From JACKBC01 sp041391125 (GTDB lineage Bacteria; Chloroflexota; Anaerolineae; Caldilineales; Caldilineaceae), in the NCBI GenBank assembly GCA_041391125.1, contig JAWKON010000042.1, positions 11,731-75,730 of the forward strand: DNA of 64,000 bases, written 5' to 3'. Below, in pieces: positions 25,796-36,001 of the stretch; within the stretch, counting starts at the first letter, position 1; each line of letters opens with the position of its first letter. A model generated the notes under the pieces. That model was not told the DNA's origin. It saw nothing but the letters and a program-made list of their open reading frames with translations, and did no database searches. Position numbers and translations under genes: made by a program.

Positions 25796-28375
25796 ATGAA
25801 ATTTATTGGAAAACTTTCCGTTTTACCCAAGTTGCCGGAACCAATCCAGCGCCTGGAAGAGCTTGCGTACAATCTTTGGTGGAGCTGGGAGCCAGATGCG
25901 CAGGCGCTATACGCCCAGATCGACCCCGCGGTATGGGAAGCTGTGAATCACAATCCGGTAAAGCTTTTGCGTCGTGTACAGCAAGGCAAACTGGACGCCG
26001 CGGCTCAAGATGCGGCTTTTTTGCAAGCGTACGAAAGCGTATTGGCGCGATTTGACGCCTATATGAACGCCGACGATGTCTGGTTTGCCGCTACCTATCC
26101 CAACAAAGGGCGCGAATTGATTGCGTACTTTAGCGCTGAATTTGGGCTGCACGAGGCGCTGCCAATTTACAGCGGCGGTTTGGGCATTTTGAGCGGCGAT
26201 CACTGCAAGGCGGCCAGCGATTTGGGTCTGCCCTTTGTGGGCGTCGGTTTTCTCTATCCGCAGGGCTATTTTACGCAGCATATTGACATTGAAGGGCGGC
26301 AGCAGGCTCAATATGAAAAAGCCGACTTGAGTGAAGTTCCCGCCACCCCCACTGTCGATAAGAACGGCGCGCCCATTTTAATCCAGGTGGATATGCCCGG
26401 ACGTACGGTCTATGCGAAAATCTGGCGCATTCAGGTGGGACGCATCGCGATTTTCTTGATGGATACCGATGTGGAGCGCAACGCCCCGCAGGATCGCGAG
26501 CTGAGCGCCCGGCTCTACGGCGGCGACCGCGAGCTGCGCATCAGCCAGGAGGTGGTGTTGGGCATTGGCGGCGTGCGCGCGCTGCGCGCCTTGCAGGCCG
26601 CAGGCATCATCGACAAGGCGCCCACGGTTTGGCACATGAATGAGGGACACAGCGCCTTTTTGGGTCTGGAGCGCGTGCGCGAGCTGGTGCAGGGCAGCGG
26701 GCTCTCTTTTGACGAGGCGGTGGAGGCGGTGCGCGCCGATTCGCTCTTTACCACGCACACGCCGGTGCCGGCGGGCAACGACGCCTTTGCCTTTGAGCTG
26801 GTGGAGAAATTCTTTTGGCAATATTGGGGCCAACTGGGCATCGACCGCGATGGGTTTATCAACTTTGCCCGCCAGGAGCTGGATTGGGGACCGCAGTACA
26901 GCATGACCGTGCTGGCCATCAGGCTGAGTGCGTATCAGAATGGCGTGAGCAAGCTGCACGGCGAAGTGAGCCGCGACATGTGGAAATTCCTGTGGCCGGA
27001 TACGCCGGCCGTGCAGACGCCCATTGGCCACATCACCAACGGCGTCCACGTCAAAACCTGGCTGGCGGCGGAGCTGCGTGAATTGTACGACCGGCATTTG
27101 GCGCCCAATTGGCTGGATGATGTGGACGATCCCAACATTTGGGCGGCGGCCCAATCGTTGCCCGACGGTGAACTATGGCTTGTGCATCAGGAGCGCAAGC
27201 AGAAGCTGGTGCAACTGGTGCGGCAGCGCGTGGCGCGCCAATTTTTGCAACACGGTGAGGGTCCACAACGCATAGACGCCGCCCAACATCTGCTCAATCC
27301 GGACGCGCTGACTATTGGTTTTGCCCGGCGCTTTGCCACCTATAAGCGCGCTACGCTGCTCTTCCGGGACGAGGAGCGGCTGCGGCGGCTGCTCAATGAC
27401 CCCGAGCGTCCGGTGCAGATCATCTTTAGCGGCAAAGCGCATCCGGCCGACGAGCCGGGCAAAGGGCTGATCCAGCACATTTATCACATGAGCCAGCGGC
27501 CCGAATTTTGGGGCAAAATTGTCTTTGTGGAAAATTACGACATGAATATCGCCCGCCACCTGATTGCGGGCGTGGACGTGTGGCTCAACAATCCGCGGCG
27601 CCCGCATGAGGCCAGCGGCACCAGCGGCCAAAAAGCCGCGCTCAGCGGCATCCCCAACTTTAGCGTACTGGACGGCTGGTGGGTCGAAGGTTATGTGGGC
27701 GACAAAGAAAACCGCAACGGCTGGTCGATTGGCGAAGAACGGGCCTACAAGGACGAAGAAACCCAGGATCAGGCGGACGTGCTGCATCTTTACGCCACGC
27801 TGGAAAATGAGATCATCCCGGCCTATTTTGAACGCAACGAAGCGAGCGTGCCGGAAAAGTGGCTCACCATCATGAAGAACTCCATCCGCACCTGCACGCC
27901 GCAGTTCAGCATGCAGCGCATGGTGAAAGAATATACCACCACCTATTATTTGTCCGCCATGCAAAGCGGCGCCCAATATCACGATGAGAGCTTCGCCACG
28001 GCGCGCACCATGTCGGCCTGGAAAAATCGCATGCGCCAAAGCTGGGGCAGCGTGCGCGTGGAATCGGTGGCGCCCCAGCTGATGCAGATTCAGACCGGCC
28101 AGGCCATTGAGCTAAGCGCGCGTGTCTGGCTCAACGGCGCCGCGCAGGACGAAGTGGCGCTGGAGATCATCGCCGGTCAGCAGAACGAACAGGGCGAGCT
28201 GACCGCGCCCACCGTGGCGCCCATGACGGCGGTCTCGACGCAAGACGGTGCGCTGGTCTATCGCGGCCAGCTTCAGCCTACGGACAGCGGGCAGCTGGTG
28301 GTGGGCATTCGCGCCCGCCCGCAAAATGAGCACTTGATCAACCGCTACGAAACCGGCCTCAACCGCTGGGCATAA
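25796..28375 (+). CDS. glgP: Alpha-glucan phosphorylase (GT35)
   Basis: An intact 859-residue protein. The N-terminal DUF3417 segment (LPEPIQRLEELAYNLWWSWE, residues 15-34) marks the bacterial/archaeal short glycogen-phosphorylase subfamily. SAEFGLHEALPIYSGGLGIL then AGDHCKAASDLGLP-type sequence (here SGDHCKAASD), TVWHMNEGHSAFLGLERV, HTPVPAGND and ITNGVHVKTWLA are conserved. Near the C-terminus GVDVWLNNPRRPHEASGTSG then QKAALSGIPNFSVLDGWWVE holds the phosphate and pyridoxal-phosphate binding region. It releases glucose 1-phosphate from glycogen or maltodextrin in the cytoplasm. AAGGAG nine bases upstream supports the ATG. Flanking gaps suggest a single-gene transcript. Confidence 0.96.
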   Translation: MKFIGKLSVLPKLPEPIQRLEELAYNLWWSWEPDAQALYAQIDPAVWEAVNHNPVKLLRRVQQGKLDAAAQDAAFLQAYESVLARFDAYMNADDVWFAATYPNKGRELIAYFSAEFGLHEALPIYSGGLGILSGDHCKAASDLGLPFVGVGFLYPQGYFTQHIDIEGRQQAQYEKADLSEVPATPTVDKNGAPILIQVDMPGRTVYAKIWRIQVGRIAIFLMDTDVERNAPQDRELSARLYGGDRELRISQEVVLGIGGVRALRALQAAGIIDKAPTVWHMNEGHSAFLGLERVRELVQGSGLSFDEAVEAVRADSLFTTHTPVPAGNDAFAFELVEKFFWQYWGQLGIDRDGFINFARQELDWGPQYSMTVLAIRLSAYQNGVSKLHGEVSRDMWKFLWPDTPAVQTPIGHITNGVHVKTWLAAELRELYDRHLAPNWLDDVDDPNIWAAAQSLPDGELWLVHQERKQKLVQLVRQRVARQFLQHGEGPQRIDAAQHLLNPDALTIGFARRFATYKRATLLFRDEERLRRLLNDPERPVQIIFSGKAHPADEPGKGLIQHIYHMSQRPEFWGKIVFVENYDMNIARHLIAGVDVWLNNPRRPHEASGTSGQKAALSGIPNFSVLDGWWVEGYVGDKENRNGWSIGEERAYKDEETQDQADVLHLYATLENEIIPAYFERNEASVPEKWLTIMKNSIRTCTPQFSMQRMVKEYTTTYYLSAMQSGAQYHDESFATARTMSAWKNRMRQSWGSVRVESVAPQLMQIQTGQAIELSARVWLNGAAQDEVALEIIAGQQNEQGELTAPTVAPMTAVSTQDGALVYRGQLQPTDSGQLVVGIRARPQNEHLINRYETGLNRWA

Positions 28376-28726
28376 AATAAACGCAACTACGCCGGCCAAG
28401 TACGAGCGAACGGTGGTTGAGTAGCCTGGGCAGTATCAGGCGTATCGAAACCCAAGTGAGCGGGACGAGCCCGTTTGGCTTCGGCGTGAGCTCAGTCGAA
28501 CGGTTTCGATACGGCCAAAAACAGCCCTGGCCTACTCAACCGGCGCCAACTGCGTATAAAGAATAGCATCATTTGGGCAAGTTTGACATTGCGCCCAAAT
28601 GGTGTTATTCTTCTCCACGCGCACACGTATGCGCATACCACCCCAATCGCGCAAGCGAAGTCCAAAACGATTCAATCAAAATCTGTGTTCATCTTTTAAA
28701 TCTGTGCAATCTGTGTTCCTTTGCTT
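28376..28726. repeat. 351-base gap: large GATACG palindrome (28408-28545) and CTGTG words (28675-28713)
   Basis: GGTGGTTGAGTAGCCTGGGC and GGCGTATCGAAACCC pair with GGTTTCGATACGGCC and GGCCTACTCAACCGGC; between them GTGAGCGGGACGAGCCCG forms a central hairpin. After a plain AT-richer stretch come AAAATCTGTGTTCATC, AAATCTGTGCAATCTGTG and TTCC; the last word ends about nine bases before the ATG of the LacI regulator. No ribosome binding site or coding potential is seen. Confidence 0.85.
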
Positions 28727-29791
28727 ATGGCGAAAAAGCGCATTTCCATTAAGGATATTGCCGAAGTAGCCGGCGTCAGCCACCCCACCGTCAGCCGAGC
28801 GCTGCGTGGGCAGGGCCGCATGAGCGAGAGTACGCGCGAGCGTATTCTGGATGTGGCCAAGGAACTGGGCTATGCGCCGAGCCTGATGGCGCGCGGATTG
28901 GTCATGCAGCGCAGCTTTTGCGTCGGACTGATTGTGCCCACCTTTTTGGACCCATTTCACAGCGAGGTGGCCCAGGGTGTTGAAGAGTGGGCCCGGCGTC
29001 ATCACTATAGCCTGTTTGTCTCTAGCACCGATCTAGATCCCAAGCGCGAAATGGAAGTGGCCCATAGTTTTTTAGGCCGCCAGGTCGATGGTATCATTGT
29101 GTCATCCAGTTGCGTGGGAGATCAATATGTGGAGATGTCACGGGAAAGTGATATTCCCATTGTGCTGATCAATCCCCAGACAGACAGTACGCAAATTCAC
29201 ACCGTGGCGCATGATGATTACAGTGGCGGACTTCTGCTTATGGAGCATCTCATCCAGCAGGGGCATCGCAACATTGCCCACTTGGGCGTCACGACGCAGG
29301 GCCGGGCGCACCACGAGCGCAAGCAGGCCTGGATCGACTCCATGCGCAAAGCAGATCTGTCCCCCAAACTGAGCGTCGATTGCCCCGCCGGCAGCATCAG
29401 CGGGGGGATGCGCGGCGGGGCGCAGCTGTTGCAGAAAGCGCTCGAGATCTGGCAAGCGCCGCCCGATGCCATTTTCTGTTACAACGACGCTGCGGCCATC
29501 GGCGTCATCGCCGCCCTACGCGACGCCGGGTATGCAGTGCCGGATGCTGTAGCTATTACGGGTTTCGACGATCTGGACATTGCGGCGGCCATCGAGCCAG
29601 CGCTAACCACGATTCACCAGCCGCGGCGCGACATGGGTGTGCTGGCCATGCGCACTTTGCTTTCCTTGATCGACCAAATTCATCCCCAAAAAGACGGCGA
29701 GGTGCATAGCGTCTCGCCATCAAATGCATCGCAGCTTGAACAGATATCGACTTTAGTCCCAGGACGTATGATAATACGCCGTTCAGCATAA
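28727..29791 (+). CDS. LacI family transcriptional regulator of the inositol region
   Basis: A 354-residue LacI protein from ATG 28727 (MAKKRISIKDIAEVAGVSH). The helix-turn-helix is IKDIAEVAGVSHPTVSRALR (residues 8-27), followed by the hinge YAPSLMARGLVMQRS. The ligand-binding domain has VGLIVPTFLDPFHSEVAQGV, VDGIIVSSS, HDDYSGGLLLMEHLIQQGH, AIFCYNDAAAIGVIAALRDA and VAITGFDDLDIAAAIEPALT. The stop is 12 bases before iolC, so it heads the operon and probably represses it until an inositol-derived signal binds (inference). No ribosome binding site precedes the ATG, whose upstream bases are a word repeat. LacI rather than the IolR/RpiR or DeoR types is used here. Confidence 0.93.
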   Translation: MAKKRISIKDIAEVAGVSHPTVSRALRGQGRMSESTRERILDVAKELGYAPSLMARGLVMQRSFCVGLIVPTFLDPFHSEVAQGVEEWARRHHYSLFVSSTDLDPKREMEVAHSFLGRQVDGIIVSSSCVGDQYVEMSRESDIPIVLINPQTDSTQIHTVAHDDYSGGLLLMEHLIQQGHRNIAHLGVTTQGRAHHERKQAWIDSMRKADLSPKLSVDCPAGSISGGMRGGAQLLQKALEIWQAPPDAIFCYNDAAAIGVIAALRDAGYAVPDAVAITGFDDLDIAAAIEPALTTIHQPRRDMGVLAMRTLLSLIDQIHPQKDGEVHSVSPSNASQLEQISTLVPGRMIIRRSA

Positions 29792-29803
29792 AGGACAAGG
29801 ACT

Positions 29804-30829
29804 ATGACCAACAGAGCCACCACTTACGATTCAGTCCATATGGGCCGTTCCTCCATCGATCTTTACAGCAATGATGTGGGCGCCCCTTTTGTCGACATTC
29901 AAAGTTTTGCCGCCTATGTGGGCGGCTCGCCGACCAACATCAGCGTGGGCGGACGGCGTTTAGGTCTCAAGACCGCGCTGATCACCGGTTTGGGTGTGGA
30001 CCCGGTGGGCGATTTCATATTAAACTTCCTCAACAAAGAAGGCGTGGAAACCCAATTCAGCCCACGCAAACCGGGCCACCGCACCAGCGCCGTGGTGCTG
30101 GGCATCGAGCCGCCCAACAAGTTCCCGCTGGTCTATTATCGCGACAACTGCGCCGACATTGAATTGACCATTGATGACGTGCTGGCCGCCCCCATTGCCG
30201 ACGCCAAAGTTTTCCAATTTGCCGGCACCAATCTGTGCAAAGAGCCCAGCCGCAGCGCCACCATGTTTGGCGCCGAGCTGGCGCGCCAATCCGGCGTGGA
30301 CGTGGTTTTCGATGTGGATTTTCGCCCCGACCAGTGGCACGACCCGCGGGCCTTTGGCGTAGTGGTGCGCTCGATTTTGCACACGGTGGACATTGTGATC
30401 GGTACCGAGGACGAGATCAACGCCGCCATGCTCAAAGACGCCAGCCAAATGTCGCTGACCCACTCGCAAATCTCTGATGCCAAAGTGGCGGGCGACACCC
30501 AATCGGCCATTCGCACGCTGCTCTCTCTGGGTCCCAAAGCCGTCATCGAAAAAGTGGGCGCGCTTGGCTCCCGCGTCCATCTGGCCGACCGCGCTGAACC
30601 CATCGAAGCGCCCGGTTATCCAGTGGAAGTGTACAACATCCTGGGCGCGGGCGATGCTTTTGGCGCCGGTTTTATTTACGGCTACGTCAATGGCTGGGAT
30701 CTGCGCAAGGCGGCGCGGCTGGGCAATGCCTGCGGCGCCATTGTCGTGCAGGCCCACGGTTGCGCCAATTTCATGCCCACGCTGGATGAGGTGATGGCGT
30801 TTGTGGAGCCTAGGGGAGGATTGGAGTAA
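29804..30829 (+). CDS. iolC: 5-dehydro-2-deoxygluconokinase
   Basis: A 341-residue PfkB-family kinase. It begins YDSVHMGRSSIDLYSNDVGA, the IolC-type start with RSSIDLY, then FAAYVGGSPTNISVGGRRLG (substrate and glycine motif) and LITGLGVDPVGDF. FDVDFRPDQWHDP and IGTEDEINAA are IolC-like; the C-terminal PfkB signature NILGAGDAFGAGFIYG contains the catalytic aspartate. It phosphorylates 5-dehydro-2-deoxygluconate in myo-inositol breakdown. AAGGACAAGG precedes the start. Its TAA overlaps the ATG of the following ATPase gene by one base (TAATG), which is unusual because that gene is not an inositol enzyme. Confidence 0.92.
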   Translation: MTNRATTYDSVHMGRSSIDLYSNDVGAPFVDIQSFAAYVGGSPTNISVGGRRLGLKTALITGLGVDPVGDFILNFLNKEGVETQFSPRKPGHRTSAVVLGIEPPNKFPLVYYRDNCADIELTIDDVLAAPIADAKVFQFAGTNLCKEPSRSATMFGAELARQSGVDVVFDVDFRPDQWHDPRAFGVVVRSILHTVDIVIGTEDEINAAMLKDASQMSLTHSQISDAKVAGDTQSAIRTLLSLGPKAVIEKVGALGSRVHLADRAEPIEAPGYPVEVYNILGAGDAFGAGFIYGYVNGWDLRKAARLGNACGAIVVQAHGCANFMPTLDEVMAFVEPRGGLE

Positions 30830-32082
30830 TGAAAGCAATTTTGCGTCGATTAGAGTGTCATAATTATAAAAACATTCACCTGGAAGCTGGTCTTGAATTA
30901 GATCAGCTAAACATATTTATTGGTCCAAACGGTGCGGGAAAAAGCAATCTAATTGGGTTGCTTCAATTCTTGCAACAATGCTTGATTCATCTGAACGCTA
31001 GATAGAGGGCGGACAAGTTTTGAGGATGCTGTTTGTATGGGCTGATAAAGAATTCTCGACGGGAGAATGCAAGGTCAGCCAATGTTGAACTCAATTACAC
31101 GTTTGACGACAATATACATTTTTTCCTCACTTTACTGGTGCAATCTCAGCGCCACCCAAGTAATCATTGATGATGGGCGCTAGCTCGCAATCAGAACGAA
31201 TGAACCATTTTATTTTCCAAGCCCATAATCGAGGAAGTGGTCGGGGAGTTGTATCAGTTTATGATGATGCAACCCTAAAGGGGATTACTCATTATGAGAA
31301 GATTACAGATATTCCAGTTAATGACTTGGTTCTCGCGAATATTCCAAGTTGCTTGAACGCAGTGCGTTCCCCCGAGCAAACACCCCGTATTCCGAAACTC
31401 GCAGAAAACTAATGAAACCATTCGTGGCTGGAGATTTTACAATGCCAATAACATGAATTTGGGGGATATACGAGAAGTGAACCCCAACTTGGACCCCAAG
31501 ATGAGTTATTCTTCAACAGGCGAAAACCTTGCCTTGGTTTTCCATAACTTAGTGCAATCCGATTTTGAATTCGAAGAACAGATTAATCAGTTAGTTATGG
31601 ATATTTTACCTGAAGCTCGTAGATTCGAGCATATGCCTCTGGCAGGTTGAGGCTAACCGTTGAATGGTATGTGGAAGTATTACAAAGCCCGTTTTACCTA
31701 GATCAAATGTCAGATGGCACCGTTAGGATGTTATGCTGGGCAATTATACTTAACTCACCCTAAATTGCCATCCCTAATAGCGATAGATGAACCAGAATTG
31801 GGTATTCATGTATCCTGGTTATATCGCTTGCTGCTTGGATTAAACATGCAGCAGGAAAACACAGGTGATTGTCAGCACCCTGCTTCGATCTCTTAGACCA
31901 TTTTACCGATCAGCTAGATACAGATGGCAACATACTGGTTTTGAGCTGGATAAGAGAAAATCATCAACATTTCAATGTCAACAAGTTAACCAAAGATACC
32001 GTGATCGAATGGCTAGAGGGCTGGCAGTTGGGCGACCCAGCACCGTGTAGGAGATCCATCTGTTGGAGGTTGGCCGTGGTAG
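30829..32082 (+). pseudogene. AAA ATPase (AAA_15/AAA_21, OLD-like), frameshifted
   Basis: The start MKAILRRLECHNYKNIHLEA then LNIFIGPNGAGKSNLIGLLQ gives the beta strand and Walker A of SMC/OLD-type ATPases. Over three frames follow SYSSTGENLALVFHNL, YLDQMSDGTVRMLCWAIIL (signature motif), PSLIAIDEPELGIH (Walker B) and TQVIVSTHSAALLDHF (H-loop). The last part NVNKLTKDTVIEWLEGWQLG then GDPSVGGWPW ends at 32082. At least eight frame changes. Base composition is visibly more AT-rich than iolC and iolE on either side. A GGGGAGGA site and TAATG overlap couple it to iolC. Such ATPases pair with TOPRIM-like or nuclease partners in antiphage modules (known for OLD and PARIS); that role is inference. 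Confidence 0.75.
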
Positions 32083-32692
32083 TTTGGATCTTTTTGCAGG
32101 TGGCGGAGAGTCTGAAGTAGAAGGCTTAAAACCCTTTTTTGAAAACAACTATCCTCAGCACCAATTGAGCTGAAGTTGCCAGAGCGTCGTAAGCCTGACC
32201 CCAAACCGACTGGTCAGCCAGGCTATGGCCGCGCCCTGAATGCGCTTATCTGCGCAGATTGTTAAAAGTTGAGCATCGCTATCACGCGGTAATATATGCG
32301 ATTTCATATTGGTTATTGACGATCTCGATTGCCAAAGAGATCCATCAAAAGATCAATATTTTTACAAAAGCTGTAGACACTGTCGCTTCCGGTACCCAAT
32401 CCCTCTTCATATTGGTCTGGCTTCACCAGAAATAGAAGCATGGCTAATTGCTGATTGGGACAATACTTTTGCACGACGTAGATTTTCGTCACTGCCATAG
32501 TGCAATGCGTCATTGGCTACGGACTCAGAAGAACGTAAAATTCGATATAGAAGATTTAGCGAGTTTGACCCAGACAAAAATACATGTGTTGAAAAGTTAT
32601 CTGATGCCATTATAGAATCCACTCAAAACCGATATTTCAGCAAAGCGAGAATATTCGAAAGCAATCCACACTCGACTATTGAGAAAAGCTGA
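32076..32692 (+). pseudogene. DUF4276-like (TOPRIM-type) partner of the AAA ATPase, frameshifted
   Basis: GTG 32076 overlaps the ATPase stop. The reconstructed start VVWIF-AGGGESEVEGLKPF has the small-small-E motif seen at the start of DUF4276/TOPRIM-like proteins; KLPERRKPDPKPTGQPGYG follows, then FILVIDDLDCQRDPSK (the D-x-D motif) and IGLASPEIEAWLIADWDNTF, which strongly resembles the DUF4276 EAWLLaD segment. The 3' end near IESTQNRYFSKAR is uncertain and I set it at 32692. The gene is AT-rich, like its partner. Family assignment is by motif memory only; a HMM search would settle it. Confidence 0.6.
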
Positions 32693-32781
32693 TAGTCAAA
32701 CTATCAGCCAATAAATGTCCTCTTTATCGCCAAATCCATATTAAATTATCATCTGTATAGGATGTGCTGAGAGACAACCCA

Positions 32782-33680
32782 ATGAACATCAACATCGCCA
32801 CTGCCCCGGTCTCCTGGGGCGTGCTCATGAAGGACACCCCCAACGTTCCCCCCTATACCGAAGTTTTAGACGGCATCCAGGCCGCGGGCTACACCGGCAC
32901 CGAGCTCGGTCCCTATGGCTATCTGCCCTTTGACATCCCCCAGATTGCGCGCCGAACTTGACTCGCGTGGGCTCCAACTCATCTCAGCCTTTACCATTTT
33001 CAACTTCGTCGAAGGCAAAAAGGACAGAAGTAGTCTATCGCCGGTAACTAGAAACCATGCAGGTGCTCAGCGCGGGATGCGAATACATTGTGCTCTCCGA
33101 TGCGCTCTTTGTCATTGAAAATCGCGCCCGCCGCGCCGGCCGCATTCGCCCGCAAGATTCGCTGAGCGGTGCGCAGTGGGATCAAGCGGCGCAGAACGTC
33201 AACGATTTCGCCAAGATTGTCCACGAAGAGTATGGCATGCGGTGCGCCGCCCATCCTCACGTGGGCGGCTACCTGGAGACCGATTTTGAGCTGGACGCCT
33301 TTCTAGAGCGCACCAATCCCGAGCTGGTCGGCCTCTGCTTTGACATGGCGCACATTGCGTATGGCGGCGGCGATCCGGTGGCCGTGCTGGACAAATGGCG
33401 CGACCGCACCTGGTACATGCACATCAAAGAGTGCAACAACGTGGTGCGCGACCAAGTGCTGGGCCGCGAAGGTGACTATTTTGACGGTGTGCAGGCCGGC
33501 GTCTTCCCAGAAATTGGCCAAGGCACCATCGACTGGCAGAGCATCCGCCGCATTTTAGAGGAAATGAATTATCAAGGCTGGGGTACGGTAGAGCAGGACA
33601 TCCTGCCCGGCATGGGTATCGATCCGCTGGAAAGCGCCAAGCGCAATCGCGCCTATTTGCGCCGCGAACTGGGCTGGTAA
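32782..33680 (+). pseudogene. iolE: Inosose dehydratase-like sugar phosphate isomerase/epimerase (IolE type), frameshifted
   Basis: ATG 32782 gives MNINIATAPVSWGVLMKDTP then YTEVLDGIQAAGYTGTELGP, the IolE opening with PVSWG. A frame change near 32945 leads to LRAELDSRGLQLISAFTIFN, and another near 33040 to the long frame: CEYIVLSDALFVIENRARRA, CAAHPHVGGYLETDFELDAF (metal histidine and glutamate), LVGLCFDMAHIAYGGGDP, YMHIKECNN and WGTVEQDILPGMGIDPLESA. The TIM-barrel metal ligands E, D, H and E are thus present. The product would dehydrate scyllo-inosose. Closely related IolH/IolI proteins are alternatives, but the context with iolB, iolC and iolD supports IolE. Confidence 0.8.
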
Positions 33681-33785
33681 CCTACATAGCGCAGAGTGCG
33701 ATGCACGGCGTCCAAAACTCTCGGCCTAGCCAACCGCTTATCCGCCAGTCGCAGCGGCTAGCTACGCAAACGCAATCATCAACCA

Positions 33786-35763
33786 ATGTCTACCATCAAA
33801 GAAGGCGACCTGCTCTGGCAGCCCTCGCCCGCCACAATTGAACAGGCCAACTTAACCCGCTACATGCGCTGGCTGTCCCAACATAAGGGACTGCACTTTG
33901 CTAGCTATCCCGAACTGTGGCGCTGGTCGGTGGAAAACCTTGGCCCTTTCTGGCAGACCATCTGGGACTTCTGCCAGATCAAGGCGTCGGCGCGCGGAGA
34001 AATTGCGCTGGCGGATGATGCTATGCCGGGCGCACGCTGGTTTCCCGACGCCCGCCTCAATTATGCGGAAAATATTTTTGCGCAGGCGTCGGACACGCGT
34101 CCGGCACTGCTATACGAAAACGAGAATAGCGCACTCATCGAAATAAGCTGGCCGGAGTTGACGGCCCAAACGGCGGCCCTCCAACAGACGCTCTTAGCCG
34201 CCGGAGTACGAAAAGGGGATCGCGTCGCCGCCTATCTGCCTAATATTCCCGAAGCAATCATTGGCTGCTTGGCCACAGTGGGAGTGGGCGCGGTCTGGTC
34301 CAGCGCCTCGCCCGATTTTGGCGCCAAGGCGGTGCTGGATCGCTTTTCGCAGATCGAGCCCAAGGTACTGCTGGCGGTGGATGGCTATCGCTATGGCGGC
34401 AAAGATTTTGAACGGGTCGACACAGTGCAACAATTGCAAGCTGGCTTGCCCACGGTGCAGCAGACAATCATCGTTCCCCTGCTCGATCTGCCGCTGGACG
34501 GGCTGCAAAACACTAGCCGCTGGGACGACGCCTTGCGTTTGCATATTGGGGCGGCAACGCCCGTTTTTGAGCAAGTTTCATTTGACCACCCGCTGTGGGT
34601 GCTCTATTCATCCGGCACCACCGGGCTGCCCAAACCCATTGTCCACGGCCACGGCGGCAACCTGTTGGAACACGCCAAATCGCTAACGCTGCACAACGAC
34701 ATCCGTCCCGGTGACCGCTTTTTCTGGTTCACCAGCACCGGCTGGATGATGTGGAACTATCTGCTCGGCTCCATGCTGGCGGGCAGCACCGCCATTCTGT
34801 ACAACGGCAGCCCGGCCACGCCTACGCTGGACCGCCTGTGGAGCTTGGCCGAGCGCAGCGGCATGACCTACTTTGGCCTATCGCCGGCCTATATTGCGGC
34901 GTGCATCAATGCGGGCATTCGGCCGAATCAAATCCACGATCTGAGCAAATTGCGCGCCATCGGCTCCACCGGCGCGCCGCTGCCGGTCAGCGCGTTTCAG
35001 TGGATATACGAAAATGTTCATGCCGATGTAGCGCTTGAATCGCTGAGCGGCGGCACCGATGTGTGTACGGCCTTTGTGGGCGGCGCCCGCATCCAGCCCA
35101 TTTACGCCGGTGAATTGCAGGGCGCTTCATTGGGAGCTAAGGTGCAGGCATACAATGCGGTGGGTCAGCCCGTGGCGGATGAAGTGGGCGAACTGGTGAT
35201 CAGCGCGCCCATGCCCTCCATGCCGGTCAGGTTTTGGAACGATCCGGACGGTGAGCGCTATCGAGCCAGCTATTTTGATGTCTACCCAGGCGTTTGGCGG
35301 CACGGCGACTGGATCAAGTTTAACCAGCGCGGCGGCTGCGTGATCTATGGCCGCTCCGATTCGACCATCAACCGCAAGGGCGTACGCATGGGGACCAGCG
35401 AGATCTACGCCTGTGTGGAGGCCATAGATGAGGTGATGGACAGCCTGGTGGTTGATTTGAACAAGCTGGGGCGAGATTCATTATGCGCTTTTTGTATTGC
35501 TGCGAAAATTCAAGGCTCGATGATACACTCAGCGCGCTATCAACCAGCGGCTGCGCAATGAGCTTTCACCGCGTCACATTCCCGACGCTATTTACCAGGT
35601 GAAGGATATCCCCTACACCTTGAGCGGCAAAAAGCTGGAAATACCCGTGCGCCGCATCCTGCTCGGGGAAGATGTGGAAAAGGCTGCCAACCCGGGCGCC
35701 ATGCGCAATCCGCAGGCGCTGGCCTTTTTTATCGAATTAGCCGAAAAATTAAACACCAAATAG
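33786..35763 (+). pseudogene. Acetoacetyl-CoA synthetase, frameshifted near the C-terminus
   Basis: The first 560 residues are one intact frame: LLWQPSPATIEQANLTRYMR is the diagnostic N-terminus of acetoacetate-CoA ligases (TIGR01217), PDARLNYAENIFAQ the next family block, LWVLYSSGTTGLPKPIVHGH the AMP-binding loop, and YGRSDSTINRKGVRMGTSEI the hinge. After about 35490 the frame changes; RLRNELSPRHIPDAIYQVKD and IPYTLSGKKLEIPVRRILLG, with the catalytic lysine in SGKKLE, complete the protein to 35763 (about 658 codons, normal length). It activates acetoacetate with CoA and ATP. It is not part of the known inositol pathway, so its position between iolE and iolB is odd. Confidence 0.88.
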
Positions 35764-35817
35764 AAAACTGATAAAAGAGATGCTATGATGCGAATGTGAA
35801 GCGGAATAGGCATCTAA

Positions 35818-35938
35818 ACCATGATTTTTATGATTTGCTGATGGGCTATGATTTCGGGTAGCGGATAGCGAGAAGGAAATGACAACGAACTTTTGGCGGC
35901 GGAATCATAATATTCATAAAATCACAAAAATCATTGTA
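35818..35938. repeat. Single copy of the ATGATTTTTRTGATT hairpin element
   Basis: CCATGATTTTTATGATTTGC (35819-35838) and the inverse ending ATAAAATCACAAAAATCATT (about 35916-35935) bracket GGGTAGCGGATAGCG and GAAATGACA, the same order as in the 118-bp units at 1738-2039. Confidence 0.85.
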
Positions 35939-36001
35939 CGGACAAGGTTTTTCTTTCACTTACCGCGCCACTCTGAATAGTAACAAGAAAACGAGGCCAA
36001 C

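Noticed and set aside
28408..28545. Large palindrome as a riboswitch or rRNA/tRNA piece
   Set aside because: It matches other GATACG copies in gaps with unrelated genes and lacks tRNA-like arms or a known aptamer pattern.
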